Positions 52,086 to 63,888 of a stretch of 64,000 nt of DNA are shown in pieces. The DNA is taken from the NCBI GenBank assembly GCA_035573715.1, contig DATLZZ010000022.1, positions 99,068 to 163,067 on the forward strand. Direction: 5' to 3'. Every line of letters begins with the position of its first letter. Position 1 is the stretch's first letter. The translations under genes and the position numbers were made by a program. This DNA comes from JACPRL01 sp035573715. GTDB taxonomy: Bacteria > Acidobacteriota > Terriglobia > Acidiferrales > 2-02-FULL-67-57. The notes below the pieces were generated by a model. The model worked only from the letters and a program-made list of their open reading frames with translations. It was not told where the DNA came from and did no database searches.

Positions 52086-52114
52086 TTGCGTCGACGCGGT
52101 GGTTGGCGGATAAT
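52086..52114 (+). promoter_or_regulatory. Predicted promoter of the barrel protein gene
   Basis: TTGCGT, 17 bp, GATAAT. The ATG at 52129 lies only 15 bp after the -10 box, so the transcript would have a very short leader. Confidence 0.5.
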
Positions 52115-52128
52115 CCGCGCGGACTGCG

Positions 52129-52983
52129 ATGCGACGCCTGCTGATTGCACTCCTGCTGCTGGGCCTGGCGCCGGCTGCGTCGGCGCAGCAGCGCCCGCTC
52201 ACCACCGAAGAAGTTGAGACCACGCGCTCGGGCGATGCCTACCTGCAGTTCGGTTTTGATTTCCTCCAGGACGTGCGCTTCCCGTTGTCGGGCCTGCGAG
52301 GCGACCTGACGCGCGTCGGCGTCAGCGACCTCCGCATCGGCGTTGGCCGCGCCGCCGAAGTGCAAATCCAATGGACCATCCATCAGTTCCTTTCAGTGTC
52401 CGAGCAGACACCGGCGGTCATCGTTCCCAAGCTGAAGGACGGCGGAATGTCGGCCTCGGACGTGGGCGACGTCACGGTGGCGGCGAAGTTCCGCTTCCTG
52501 GAGGAGACCGATCGGCGGCCGGCCATCGGCATTCGCTTCGGGTTCGAGACGCCGACCACCAACGAAGTGCGCGGCATCGGGCTCAACACCACCAACATTT
52601 TCTTCACGGTGCTGGCGCAGAAGCATTTCGGCACGCTGAACGTCTGGGGGCACCTCGGCGTCGGCATCTTGCAGGCGCCGGGGACGACCTTCACGCAGAA
52701 TGATGTGGTGCTCTACGGCTTGGCGGCGCTCTATCCGGTACACCCGCGGCTGAACCTGGTGGGCGAGGTGGCGGGGCGGTGGAGTCCGCGGGAGATCACG
52801 CCGTCGCTCATCGGCACCGAGAGCCGCTCGCAGGCGCGGGCGGGCATTCAACTTTTTGCCGGCGGGCTGCGCTGGGACGCGGCCGCCATCTTCGGCTTGA
52901 CCAAGCACGACGCCGATACCGGCTTCACCCTCGGCGTCAGCCGGCCGCTGACTCTCTGGCACGATTACGACAAGCCGCGGTAG
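52129..52983 (+). CDS. Secreted protein, probable outer-membrane beta barrel
   Basis: 284 residues with a signal peptide (LLIALLLLGLAPAASAQ). The mature part has alternating hydrophobic/polar strands (LRIGVGRAAEVQIQWTIHQF, VTVAAKFRFLEETDRRPAIG) and ends in repeated strands. It resembles the transporter-like MetA-pathway/phenol-degradation family of outer-membrane proteins, but I cannot assign a substrate. It faces the GT2 gene convergently across a hairpin at 53055-53074. Confidence 0.65.
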   Translation: MRRLLIALLLLGLAPAASAQQRPLTTEEVETTRSGDAYLQFGFDFLQDVRFPLSGLRGDLTRVGVSDLRIGVGRAAEVQIQWTIHQFLSVSEQTPAVIVPKLKDGGMSASDVGDVTVAAKFRFLEETDRRPAIGIRFGFETPTTNEVRGIGLNTTNIFFTVLAQKHFGTLNVWGHLGVGILQAPGTTFTQNDVVLYGLAALYPVHPRLNLVGEVAGRWSPREITPSLIGTESRSQARAGIQLFAGGLRWDAAAIFGLTKHDADTGFTLGVSRPLTLWHDYDKPR

Positions 52984-53054
52984 TTTGAGGCGCTCCGGCT
53001 GCGCCTCCGCTCCGGCCTGCACCAGTGTGGTAGTTTTTCCAAGCCGTTCTTTAC

Positions 53055-53074
53055 GGCGGGGTTGAAACCCCGCC
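53055..53074. terminator. Hairpin between convergent genes
   Basis: Stem GGCGGGGTT/AACCCCGCC with a two-base loop, between the barrel gene and the GT2 gene. T-tails are weak on both strands. Confidence 0.4.
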
Positions 53075-53084
53075 CTTCCCGAGC

Positions 53085-53774
53085 TCAGGAGAACTTCCAG
53101 CGCAGGATTGTCCAGATAATCTTGGTGCCGGCGCGGAGCACTCCGCTCACGGTGCCGGAAATTTTTGAATGGCCAAGGCGGGGGCGGTAGCTGACAGGAA
53201 CTTCCTGAACGCGCAGGCCGTGCTTCACGGCTTTCACCTGCATTTCGACGGTCCAGCCGAAATTCGTATCCCGCATTGCGAGCGCCTCGAGGCTCTCGCG
53301 GCGGATGGCGCGAAAGGGGCCGAGGTCGGTGTAGCGATGGCCGAAGAGCAGGCGGATGAGCGCGACAGAGAGCCGGTTGCCCCAGCGCTGGGCCCAGGTG
53401 AGCGAGCCGGGCTCGGCCTTGCCGAGTGCGCGGGAGCCGATGACCAGATCGGCTTCGTTGCGGCGGATGGGTTCAAGCAGCAATTCGACTTCAGCGGGGA
53501 GGTCGCTGCCGTCGCCGTCCATGAAGACAATGACGTCGGGGTCGCGGCCGAGCGCCGCCAGCCCGGCGAGGCAGGCTTGTCCGTAGCCGCGGCGCGGCTC
53601 GGGGACGACTTCAGCGCCGTGGGCGCGCGCGCCCGCGGCGGTGGCGTCGGTGCTGCCGTTATCCACCACCACCACGCGGGCAAACAATCTGCGCGGCAGG
53701 CCGTCTAAGACTTGAGCGATGGCTTGCTCTTCGTTGAGAGCTGGGATGACGAGCGCGATGCGCGGCGGCGGCAT
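53085..53774 (-). CDS. Glycosyltransferase family 2 (dolichol-phosphate-mannose-synthase-like)
   Basis: 229 residues from an ATG at 53774 (a GTG lies one codon earlier). The GT2 fold shows IALVIPALNEEQAI, VVVDNGSTDATAA and the metal-binding VIVFMDGDGSD. The C-terminus (SYRPRLGHSKISGTVSGVLR) follows the DPM-synthase-like subfamily. No membrane segment is visible. It probably transfers a sugar to a lipid carrier. The gene lies alone, 54 bp from the divergent signal peptidase gene. Confidence 0.85.
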   Translation of the reverse strand: MPPPRIALVIPALNEEQAIAQVLDGLPRRLFARVVVVDNGSTDATAAGARAHGAEVVPEPRRGYGQACLAGLAALGRDPDVIVFMDGDGSDLPAEVELLLEPIRRNEADLVIGSRALGKAEPGSLTWAQRWGNRLSVALIRLLFGHRYTDLGPFRAIRRESLEALAMRDTNFGWTVEMQVKAVKHGLRVQEVPVSYRPRLGHSKISGTVSGVLRAGTKIIWTILRWKFS

Positions 53775-53785
53775 CACTGGGCGGC

Positions 53786-53814
53786 TTGCCCGCGGCGGCG
53801 GGGTATGTTATAGA
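53786..53814 (+). promoter_or_regulatory. Predicted promoter of lepB
   Basis: TTGCCC, 17 bp, TATAGA, with an extended -10 (TGT before TATAGA). The -10 box is 15 bp upstream of the ATG at 53829. Confidence 0.5.
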
Positions 53815-53828
53815 AAGGATTCTTGCGA

Positions 53829-54416
53829 ATGAGCGACGCAGCCCCATCGCCCTCGCCGGAAACTGCGAAGCGGCGCCGCGGTTTCTTCTCCAACCCTGCC
53901 TTTGCCTGGCTGCGCGACATCCTGTTTGCGGTGGTGCTGGCGCTGGTAATCATTGCCTTCGTCTACCAGCCCGTCAAGGTGGAGGGTACCAGCATGACGC
54001 CGCGGCTGGCCGACCAGGAGCGCATCTTCATCAACAAGTTTGTGTACGAGTTCGGTTCCATCCAGCGGGGCGACGTGGTGGTGTTCCATTACCCGCTCGA
54101 CCCGAAGAAGTCGTTCATCAAGCGGGTGGTGGGCCTGCCGGGGGAAACGGTGGAGATCAAGCGCGGGCTGGTCTACGTCAACGGCAACCCGCTGCGCGAA
54201 GACTACTTGCCGGCGGATGAGTTCGACCGCGAGTCCTACCCGGCGGTGACGTTGCCGGCCGGGTTCTACTTTGTGCTCGGCGACCACCGCCGCAGTTCCA
54301 ACGACTCGCGCGCCTGGGGGCCGGTGCACCGCAGCTTCATTTACGGCAAGGCGGTTTTCGCCTACTGGCCGCTGGAGCGCTTCGGTCCCATCGAGTCGGT
54401 CAACGGCCACGACTGA
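53829..54416 (+). CDS. lepB: Signal peptidase I
   Basis: 195 residues. A single membrane anchor (residues about 30-50, ILFAVVLALVIIAFVYQ) is followed by the catalytic Ser in VEGTSMTPRL and the general base Lys in FIKRVVGLPGE. The box GDHRRSSNDSRAWGPV is also conserved. It cleaves Sec and Tat signal peptides at the outer face of the inner membrane. An upstream TTG at 53823 is the alternative start. Confidence 0.93.
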   Translation: MSDAAPSPSPETAKRRRGFFSNPAFAWLRDILFAVVLALVIIAFVYQPVKVEGTSMTPRLADQERIFINKFVYEFGSIQRGDVVVFHYPLDPKKSFIKRVVGLPGETVEIKRGLVYVNGNPLREDYLPADEFDRESYPAVTLPAGFYFVLGDHRRSSNDSRAWGPVHRSFIYGKAVFAYWPLERFGPIESVNGHD

Positions 54417-54428
54417 TGCCTCGCACGA

Positions 54429-54467
54429 GCCGCTCCTCGCGCTGCGAGGAGGCGGCTTTTCATTTTT
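54429..54467 (+). terminator. Rho-independent terminator after lepB
   Basis: A 12-bp stem (GCCGCTCCTCGC/GCGAGGAGGCGGC, one bulge) with a GCT loop, then TTTTCATTTTT. It lies 12 bp after the lepB stop. Confidence 0.8.
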
Positions 54468-54530
54468 CTCCAGGCCGGATAAACTGGGGATTCACCTGGC
54501 TGCAGCGCAACGGGGAAAGTGGGAGAGTGG

Positions 54531-55652
54531 ATGGAGGCGATCCTCGCCCTCGAAGACGGGCGGATCTTTAAAGGCAAGGGCTACGGCGCGCAAACGGAGC
54601 GCGGCGGCGAAGTAGTTTTCAATACCAGCATCACCGGCTACCAGGAGATTTTCACCGATCCGTCCTACGCCGGGCAGATTGTCTGCCTGACTTATCCCCA
54701 CATCGGCAACGTGGGCGCCAACCTCGACGACAACGAGGCCGGGCGGCCCTACATCGAGGCGCTGGTGGTGCGGGACTTCTCCGAGCTGGCGTCGAACTGG
54801 CGCGCCGGCGAAACCGCGGAAGAATTTCTGCGGCGTCACGGAATTCCCGTCATCAGCGACATTGACACGCGGGCGCTGGTGCGGCACCTGCGCACGCACG
54901 GGGCGCAGCGCTCGATTCTCTCCACGGTTTCAACGGACACAGAGGCGCTGGTGGCCAAGGCGCGGGCGCTGCCGCCGATGGTGGGGCTCGACCTGGCAAA
55001 GACGGTAACGGTGGCCAAGCCCTACGAGTGGCTGGAGCCCAGCGTCGAGCTGGCGCGCGAAGGGAAGGCGCCAGGGGCGCCGCGCTTCCGGGTGGTGGCG
55101 TACGACTTCGGCATCAAACAGAACATTCTGCGGCGGCTGGTGGACGTGGGCTGCCACGTGACGGTGGTGCCGGCGCTGACTTCCGCCGAAAACGTGCTGG
55201 CGATGAAGCCCGACGGCGTGTTTCTTTCCAACGGGCCGGGCGACCCGGAGCCGTGCGGGTACGCGGTCGAGGCGGTGCGCAAGCTGGCCGGCCGCGTGCC
55301 CATCTTCGGGATTTGTCTCGGGCATCAGATCATTGGCCTGGCGCTGGGCGGTCGTACCTACAAGCTGAAGTTTGGCCACCACGGCGCCAACCATCCGGTG
55401 AAGAACCTGCTGACGGGCAAGGTCGAGATCACGGCGCAGAACCATGGGTTCGCCGTCGATCCCGACTCGCTCAACCCGCGCGAGGTCGAGCTGACGCACC
55501 AGAACCTGAATGACAACACGCTCGAAGGCCTGCGCCACCGCTCGCTGCCGCTGTTCAGCGTTCAGTACCACCCCGAGGCCTCCCCCGGCCCCCACGACTC
55601 GCAGTATTTGTTCCACCAGTTTGCGAAGCTAATGCAGGAGTTTCACAATTGA
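54531..55652 (+). CDS. carA: Carbamoyl-phosphate synthase small subunit CarA
   Basis: 373 residues from the ATG at 54531 (GGGAG upstream). The N-terminal half is the CarA-specific domain (EVVFNTSITGYQEIFTDPSY), the C-terminal half a class I glutaminase with the nucleophile Cys in FGICLGHQIIGLALGG and His/Glu in SVQYHPEASPG. It produces ammonia from glutamine for CarB. The last codons overlap a TTG start of the next small gene. Confidence 0.94.
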   Translation: MEAILALEDGRIFKGKGYGAQTERGGEVVFNTSITGYQEIFTDPSYAGQIVCLTYPHIGNVGANLDDNEAGRPYIEALVVRDFSELASNWRAGETAEEFLRRHGIPVISDIDTRALVRHLRTHGAQRSILSTVSTDTEALVAKARALPPMVGLDLAKTVTVAKPYEWLEPSVELAREGKAPGAPRFRVVAYDFGIKQNILRRLVDVGCHVTVVPALTSAENVLAMKPDGVFLSNGPGDPEPCGYAVEAVRKLAGRVPIFGICLGHQIIGLALGGRTYKLKFGHHGANHPVKNLLTGKVEITAQNHGFAVDPDSLNPREVELTHQNLNDNTLEGLRHRSLPLFSVQYHPEASPGPHDSQYLFHQFAKLMQEFHN

Positions 55653-56062
55653 AGACGCGGACGGCTGCACTGCTGATTGTCTCGTTGGCAATTGGAGTGG
55701 CGCCTCTCACCCGGGCAGAGGACATCGACCCACCTCCATTGAAGGTGAAGGAGTTGTGCGGACAAGTGCTTGTGGGTCCGAACTCCTACGTCCCGAACGC
55801 TCTTGTAGAGGTGAGACGGCGGCCTGATTCCGAGCCTGTGGCCAGTCAGACGGCTGACTCCGAAGGAAGGTTCGCTTTTACCGGGATCAGGAAAGGGCAG
55901 TATTGGCTATATGTCCGCGTCTCCGACGCGCTCGACAGGGCCTACCCTGTGCGTTTGACGCGAACGGCTAGCTCTGCAGTTTGCGATCAGCGGATAGAAG
56001 TTTCGTACTGTGGCATTGAGTGTCCAAATAACTTCATCCGCATCGCGAAGAAAGCTAAGTAG
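55649..56062 (+). CDS. Small secreted carboxypeptidase-regulatory-like protein inserted between carA and carB
   Basis: 137 residues from a TTG at 55649 that overlaps the carA stop, with AGGAG 8 bp upstream. A signal peptide (ALLIVSLAIGVAPLTRAED) precedes a beta-sandwich of the CarboxypepD_reg/SdrD B-like kind (ELCGQVLVGPNSYVPNALVE, TADSEGRFAFTGIRKGQYWL). Four Cys in the second half (CDQR, CGIEC) may form disulfides. Codons such as GCT, TCT and CGT are more frequent than in the neighbours. The carA-carB spacing is thus interrupted by an unrelated gene. Confidence 0.6.
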   Translation: MKTRTAALLIVSLAIGVAPLTRAEDIDPPPLKVKELCGQVLVGPNSYVPNALVEVRRRPDSEPVASQTADSEGRFAFTGIRKGQYWLYVRVSDALDRAYPVRLTRTASSAVCDQRIEVSYCGIECPNNFIRIAKKAK

Positions 56063-56064
56063 CA

Positions 56065-59274
<3,210 letters not shown>

Positions 59275-59980
59275 CGATTTCGGACTCCGGCCCTGAACGG
59301 CGTCATCGCGCGGATCGTGTACTGCACGCGGCCGCCGCAGGCGGCAACGCGAGGCACTCCGCCGCCTTCGAAACGATGCGTCGACCCATCCCGCCAGAAT
59401 CCGAACCGCTCCACAACCTGGTCAGCCTCGAAGCGCTCGCCGCGCATCTCGGAGCCCTCGACGAGCGGAGGCCGGCGCGCCGGGCAGAGGAGGCTCGTTC
59501 AGAAGCCCGCCTGATCCGGCCGCTCGGCACGATTCTCATCTGCGTGAGGCGGGTGACCGGCCGGCGTCCAACACGGCACCGCCACGCTTGGCGATCGAGG
59601 TGATCGTTCCGTCCGCCGGGTCCAGGAGCCAGAGCGATTCATCGCGGTAGAAGAGCACTTTCTTTTCGTCCGGCCAGAACGCGGGTTGAAAACCATGGCT
59701 GTCCATGATGCGCTGCGGCGTCGCGCCGTCGCGTCGAAGCTCGAGCGTGAAGATTTCAGAAACCGAACTGGTGCGAGCGCCGAAGACGAGGGTCCACTCC
59801 CTGTTTACATCCATCGAGGCAGAGAGTGCGGCGAATGCGCCGGGCGCGACGAGCGTGCGCGTCGCCGAGGTTGCCAGGTCCAGCAACACCAGGGACTCGC
59901 TCTCATCGAGCCGGAGAAGCGGGATGACCGGATCGAGCCAGGCGAGTCGCGATCGAACAAGACCATCGACGCCCGGCGTC
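59275..59980. other. Degenerate intergenic region with remnants of at least two genes
   Basis: About 700 bp holding no intact gene. A 41-bp segment (59292-59332) is identical to the 3' part of the histone-H1-like gene (60022-60062), so a fragment of that gene has been duplicated here. From 59536 to 59979 lies a broken propeller-type reading frame (listed separately). Confidence 0.6.
59536..59979 (-). pseudogene. Fragment of a PD40/TolB-like beta-propeller protein
   Basis: About 147 codons with no start codon in a good place, running in the same frame as, and directly after, the stop of the histone-H1-like gene. Blades such as LVLLDLATSATRTLVAPG, IFTLELRRDGATPQRIMDS and PAFWPDEKKVLFYRDESLWLL resemble PD40 repeats of TolB or S9 propellers. 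The 5' part of the gene is missing, and the 3' end is low complexity. Confidence 0.6.
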
Positions 59981-60942
59981 TACTCGACGACGATCCACGG
60001 CCGCGCGATCGCCAGTTCGGTCCTGAACGGCGTCATCGCGCGGATCGTGTACTGCACGCGGCGGCCGGCCGCCGATTTCTGCGCCGCGCCGGACAGTTGC
60101 CGGTGCGGGCGGGCGATCCCCGGCTTCCGCGAGCGGAACGTCGCCGAGGAAAACGGCGACGGCTTCTCGAACTCGATGACCAGCTCGTCGACCGTCACAT
60201 CGGCGCCGCCGATGTAGCGGAAGTCCCACTCGATTCCTTCACCGACGCGAACGACCGCCTCCTCGGGGTTGATGGCAAGATGGACGCGTCCCCCTCCCTG
60301 CTCCACGTCGACGCGAACGGGAACGGTGCGCACGGTCAGCGTTGCGATGTCGTCCTCGCGGAAGAGGCGGTCGGACGACGCCGGCGGCGCCGCGACCAGC
60401 GACGGAGCCTCGGCCCGCGGAGGTGCGGGGATGAACGATGAGGGACGCGGCTTTTCGCCCGGCGTGAGCCACGCGGCAACCGGCGTGCCGTCGGAGTGGA
60501 TCCGCGGCCGCGCGCGGCGCCCGCGCTTCTTCTCCACCGCCTGAGCCGCAGGAGCGGGAGCGGCCGGCTTCGCGACCTTTGCGGCGACGCTCTTCGCCGC
60601 CTTCCCGGCGACGGGCGCCGGCGCAGCCGCGCCTGCGGCAGCCCGCATCGCGCTCTTCGCCGCCTTCACGACGACTTTCCGGACGGCCTTCGGCGCCGCT
60701 TTTCCGACGGCCTTCGATGCAGCCTTCCTGACAGCTTTCGGTGCTGCCTTCCTGACGGCCTTCGGCACCGCCTTCTTCGCGGCCTTCCGGGCGGATTTCG
60801 CGGCTGCTTTCTTCGCCGCCTTGACGGGACGGGCCGCCGGCCTGGGGGGGCGGGCCTTGGAGGCCTTCACACTCGCTTTCGGGCGATTCACCGCGCGCAC
60901 CGGCCGCTTCACGGCTTTCGCTTTCCCCTGCGCCTTTGCCAT
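59980..60942 (-). CDS. Histone-H1-like Ala/Lys-rich protein with C-terminal beta-sandwich
   Basis: 320 residues. Residues about 1-140 are an H1/HctB-like basic tail with repeated AKKA, KAAPKAVRKAA and KAVGKAA units. DNA of this part (about 60600-60900) is internally repetitive. Residues about 170-320 form a folded domain of the cupredoxin-like or Ig kind (HLAINPEEAVVRVGEGIEWD, RRVQYTIRAMTPFRTELAIA), with no Cys or His copper ligands. Probably a DNA- or nucleoid-binding protein. The start ATG at 60942 is well placed. Codon use follows the shifted, GTC/CTC-rich style of the distal part of the window. Confidence 0.7.
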   Translation of the reverse strand: MAKAQGKAKAVKRPVRAVNRPKASVKASKARPPRPAARPVKAAKKAAAKSARKAAKKAVPKAVRKAAPKAVRKAASKAVGKAAPKAVRKVVVKAAKSAMRAAAGAAAPAPVAGKAAKSVAAKVAKPAAPAPAAQAVEKKRGRRARPRIHSDGTPVAAWLTPGEKPRPSSFIPAPPRAEAPSLVAAPPASSDRLFREDDIATLTVRTVPVRVDVEQGGGRVHLAINPEEAVVRVGEGIEWDFRYIGGADVTVDELVIEFEKPSPFSSATFRSRKPGIARPHRQLSGAAQKSAAGRRVQYTIRAMTPFRTELAIARPWIVVE

Positions 60943-61070
60943 TCCTGACCCTCTCCCGCGAAAATGAATGGCGCAATATAGCAGAAGGCGCGCCCGGGCA
61001 GGTCCCGGGCGTCAGCTCTCGGGTGTCGGACGAGTGAACGACTTCTCCCTCGTCCCTCGAGGGGCGTACC

Positions 61071-62408
61071 TCACGCCCCGATTTCCTGCTGCAGGACGTT
61101 GACGAGGTGGCCGGCAAGGGTCCGGATCTGCCCCTCGTCCTCCCCCTCGACCATCACCCGGACCAGGTTCTCCGTCCCGGAGTACCGCACCAGGATCCGC
61201 CCCTTCGCCCCCAACGCCTTCGTCGCCTCGTCGAGAGCGGCGCGGTAGCGGGGAAGCGACTCGAGCGGCGGCTTCGACGCCACCTTCTGATTCAGCAGGA
61301 CCTGCGGCATCGGATCGAACGTCCGGAGTTTCGAGAACGGTTGCCCGGCGCCGGCGAGGATCTCGCCGAACACCAGCGCGGTGTGGATGCCGTCGCCGGT
61401 CGTGTGCACGGTCAGGTCGATGATGTGCCCCGACTGCTCGCCGCCGAGAATGGCTCCCTTTTCCAGCATCTGCTCGAGCACGTACTTGTCGCCCACCTGC
61501 GCGCGCAGCAGACGGACGCCGTCCCCGGTCAGCTTCTTCTCGAAGCCGAAGTTCGACATCACCGTCGTGACGACGAGGTCGTTTTTCAGCCGCCCCTCGC
61601 GCTTGAGGTGATGCGCCCAGAGATAGATGATCTCGTCGCCGTCGCGGATCTTTCCCGCGTCGTCGGCGAAGATGGCGCGATCGGCATCGCCGTCGAAGGC
61701 GACGCCGAAGTCGGCGCCCGTTTCGACCACCGTGCGCGCGAGGGTCTCCGGGTGGAGCGCTCCCGAGTTCGCGTTGATGTTCTTTCCGTTCGGTTCCGCG
61801 TGGATGACGGCGACCTCGGCGCCGGCGCGGCGAAACACCTCCGGCGCGATGCGGTACGCGGCGCCGTGGCCGGTGTCGAGCACGACGCGCTTTCCCGCCA
61901 GCGCACGCGGTTTCACGGAACCGATGAGAAAACTCTCGTACTGCTCGATCAGCGCTTCGTTCGAGATCAAGGGGACGTCGGGGACCGTCACCCTGTCGCG
62001 GCGGATCGCTCGCAGCTCGTCCTCGATCTCTTCCTCGATCGCGTCGGCGATCTTCATCCCGTCGCGACCGAAGATCTTCACACCGTTGTCCTCGTACGGA
62101 TTGTGCGAGGCGGAAATCGAAATCGCCGCCACCGCGTCCGATGTCCGGCAGAGATAGGCGATTCCGGGTGTCGGAATCACGCCGACGAACACCGGATCGC
62201 CCCCTCCCTCACGCGCGCCGGCCGCCAGCGCGCGGGCGATCTCCGGCCCCGACTCGCGCGTGTCCATTCCAAGGAGGATGCGCGGGAACGCGGTGATCTT
62301 CCGGAGCCGGTGCGCGAGCGCCTCGCCCAGCGCGAACATGGTGGCGCCGTCGAGCGGATACTCGTGTGCCTTGCCGCGGATGCCGTCGGTTCCGAAGAGG
62401 ACTCTCAT
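61071..62408 (-). CDS. glmM: Phosphoglucosamine mutase GlmM
   Basis: 445 residues from an ATG at 62408 that overlaps the ybbR stop (ATGA). Catalytic Ser in ISISASHNPYEDNGVKIFGR, the Mg2+ loop in VAFDGDADRAIFAD and the sugar-binding ILGGEQSGHIID. The end RYSGTENLVRVMVEG is the phosphate-binding loop. Converts glucosamine-6-phosphate to glucosamine-1-phosphate for cell-wall precursors. Last gene of the folP-cdaA-ybbR-glmM unit. Confidence 0.95.
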   Translation of the reverse strand: MRVLFGTDGIRGKAHEYPLDGATMFALGEALAHRLRKITAFPRILLGMDTRESGPEIARALAAGAREGGGDPVFVGVIPTPGIAYLCRTSDAVAAISISASHNPYEDNGVKIFGRDGMKIADAIEEEIEDELRAIRRDRVTVPDVPLISNEALIEQYESFLIGSVKPRALAGKRVVLDTGHGAAYRIAPEVFRRAGAEVAVIHAEPNGKNINANSGALHPETLARTVVETGADFGVAFDGDADRAIFADDAGKIRDGDEIIYLWAHHLKREGRLKNDLVVTTVMSNFGFEKKLTGDGVRLLRAQVGDKYVLEQMLEKGAILGGEQSGHIIDLTVHTTGDGIHTALVFGEILAGAGQPFSKLRTFDPMPQVLLNQKVASKPPLESLPRYRAALDEATKALGAKGRILVRYSGTENLVRVMVEGEDEGQIRTLAGHLVNVLQQEIGA

Positions 62409-63121
62409 CGTTTCTCGCGTTTCGTGCCCGCACGAGCCGGCGCAGCCGTCTCCGGGAGCTGCGGCCCGACGACCGCCAGGACCGGGACCGTGACCTGAAC
62501 CGTCGGAGGCTCGAGGACGCGGATGTACGGGGTGTCGGCGACGACCGCCACGGTCTGGGTGAAGGTCGCCGTGCGGCCGGTCATGATAATCCGCTCGGTC
62601 GCCGCCTCGCTCGCTTTCTGCACGTACGAGTTCGGTCCCGAGATCAGGGCCCGCTCCGGATCGACCGTCGCCTCGCCGACCAGGAAGCCGTCCGGCGGGC
62701 TGCCGACGAGGAACGGCCGGATCGGGACGCTCTTCTGACGGAGCTGCTCGACGCGAAACCGCAGCTTGTCGGGGTCGATCGACACGACCTCGATCGGGGG
62801 GGAGACGTTGATGGCCTGGGGACGCAGCGTGATCTCCGCCTCGCCCGGCTGCACCCATCCGAGGTCGAGCGTCACCTCGAGGCGCTGCGAGAGAACCGCG
62901 CGGAAGTCGGCCCCCCGCGCGCGAAGGCGGACGTTGACGGTCTCGGGCACGGGCGTGGTGATGACCAGTTCGCGCGGCAGACCGACGAGCGACACCGCCG
63001 CCGCGAACGTCCGCTCCGAAGGCGGCTCGCGCCGCGGCGCGGAAACGTTGAACCAGACCACGCCCGCCAGCAGCAGCGACAGCAGCTTGAAGCCGAGATT
63101 CGACATCGTCGTCGCCCTCAT
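62405..63121 (-). CDS. YbbR-domain protein (CdaR-like)
   Basis: 238 residues with an N-terminal membrane anchor (LGFKLLSLLLAGVVWFNV) and beta-rich YbbR repeats (FAAAVSLVGLPRELVITTPV, VSIDPDKLRFRVEQLRQKSV). The gene sits between cdaA and glmM, the arrangement in which CdaR modulates the cyclase CdaA. The start overlaps the cdaA stop. Usually it has several YbbR repeats; two or three are visible here. Confidence 0.88.
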   Translation of the reverse strand: MRATTMSNLGFKLLSLLLAGVVWFNVSAPRREPPSERTFAAAVSLVGLPRELVITTPVPETVNVRLRARGADFRAVLSQRLEVTLDLGWVQPGEAEITLRPQAINVSPPIEVVSIDPDKLRFRVEQLRQKSVPIRPFLVGSPPDGFLVGEATVDPERALISGPNSYVQKASEAATERIIMTGRTATFTQTVAVVADTPYIRVLEPPTVQVTVPVLAVVGPQLPETAAPARAGTKREKR

Positions 63122-63888
63122 CGCCGCCCTCCGAGCTGCCGGCGGAGGATCGCCACGAGGGCGTTGCGATCGAGGTTCTCCTGCAGGGCGCCTTCCGTGG
63201 CGACGGCAATGGAGCCGTTTTCCTCCGAGATGACGATGACGAGGGCGTCACTCTCCTCGCTCAGACCGAGCGCGGCGCGATGCCGCGTCCCATGTCCGAG
63301 TTTCGGGTCGGCGGAGGTGGTCAACGGGAGGAAGGCCCCCGCGGCAACGATCCGGTTGCGGCGCACGATCGCCGCGCCGTCGTGCAGCGGCCCGCCCGGC
63401 ATGAAGATACTCACCAGCAGCTCGGTGGTGAGGATCGCGTCGAGCGGCTTCGCCGTCTCCTCGTAGGGCCGCAGCGTCTGCGTTCGTTCCACGGCGATGA
63501 GGGCCCCAATCTTCCGTGATGCGAGGATCTCGCAGGCGTCGGCGAGGGCGTCGAACGGGAAGTCGCCGGTCCGGCGGCGCAGAAGACCGAGAAAGGGGTC
63601 GCCTCCGACCCTGGCGAGGGCGCGGCGGATCTCCGTCTGAAAGAGAACGATCACGGCGAAGGGGAGATAGAAGAGGATCTCGCGCGAGATGGCCTCGAGC
63701 GCGGGAAGGTCGACGGCTCGTGCGATGAAGAACGAGCCTCCGAGGACGAGCAGGCCGATCGACATCTGCATCGCCCGCGTGCCGCGGATCAGCGCGAGGA
63801 TGTTGTCGATGATGAAGGCGACGACAAGGATGTCGACGGCATCGCGCCAGGTGAACTGCAGCGACAGGATGCGGTCGACCCAGCTCAT
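63118..63888 (-). CDS. cdaA: Diadenylate cyclase CdaA
   Basis: 256 residues with three membrane helices (residues about 15-80, IDILVVAFIIDNILALI) and a C-terminal DAC domain. The nucleotide-binding motifs are GGPLHDGAAIVRRNRI (DGA) and GTRHRAALGLSEESDALVIV (RHR). It makes c-di-AMP from two ATP at the membrane. The ATG overlaps the TGA of the upstream folP gene and the stop overlaps ybbR. Confidence 0.95.
   Translation of the reverse strand: MSWVDRILSLQFTWRDAVDILVVAFIIDNILALIRGTRAMQMSIGLLVLGGSFFIARAVDLPALEAISREILFYLPFAVIVLFQTEIRRALARVGGDPFLGLLRRRTGDFPFDALADACEILASRKIGALIAVERTQTLRPYEETAKPLDAILTTELLVSIFMPGGPLHDGAAIVRRNRIVAAGAFLPLTTSADPKLGHGTRHRAALGLSEESDALVIVISEENGSIAVATEGALQENLDRNALVAILRRQLGGRR

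Noticed and set aside
60600..60900. CRISPR-like or tandem repeat array
   Set aside because: The repetitive DNA is the coding sequence for the Ala/Lys-rich tail of the H1-like protein, without spacers.
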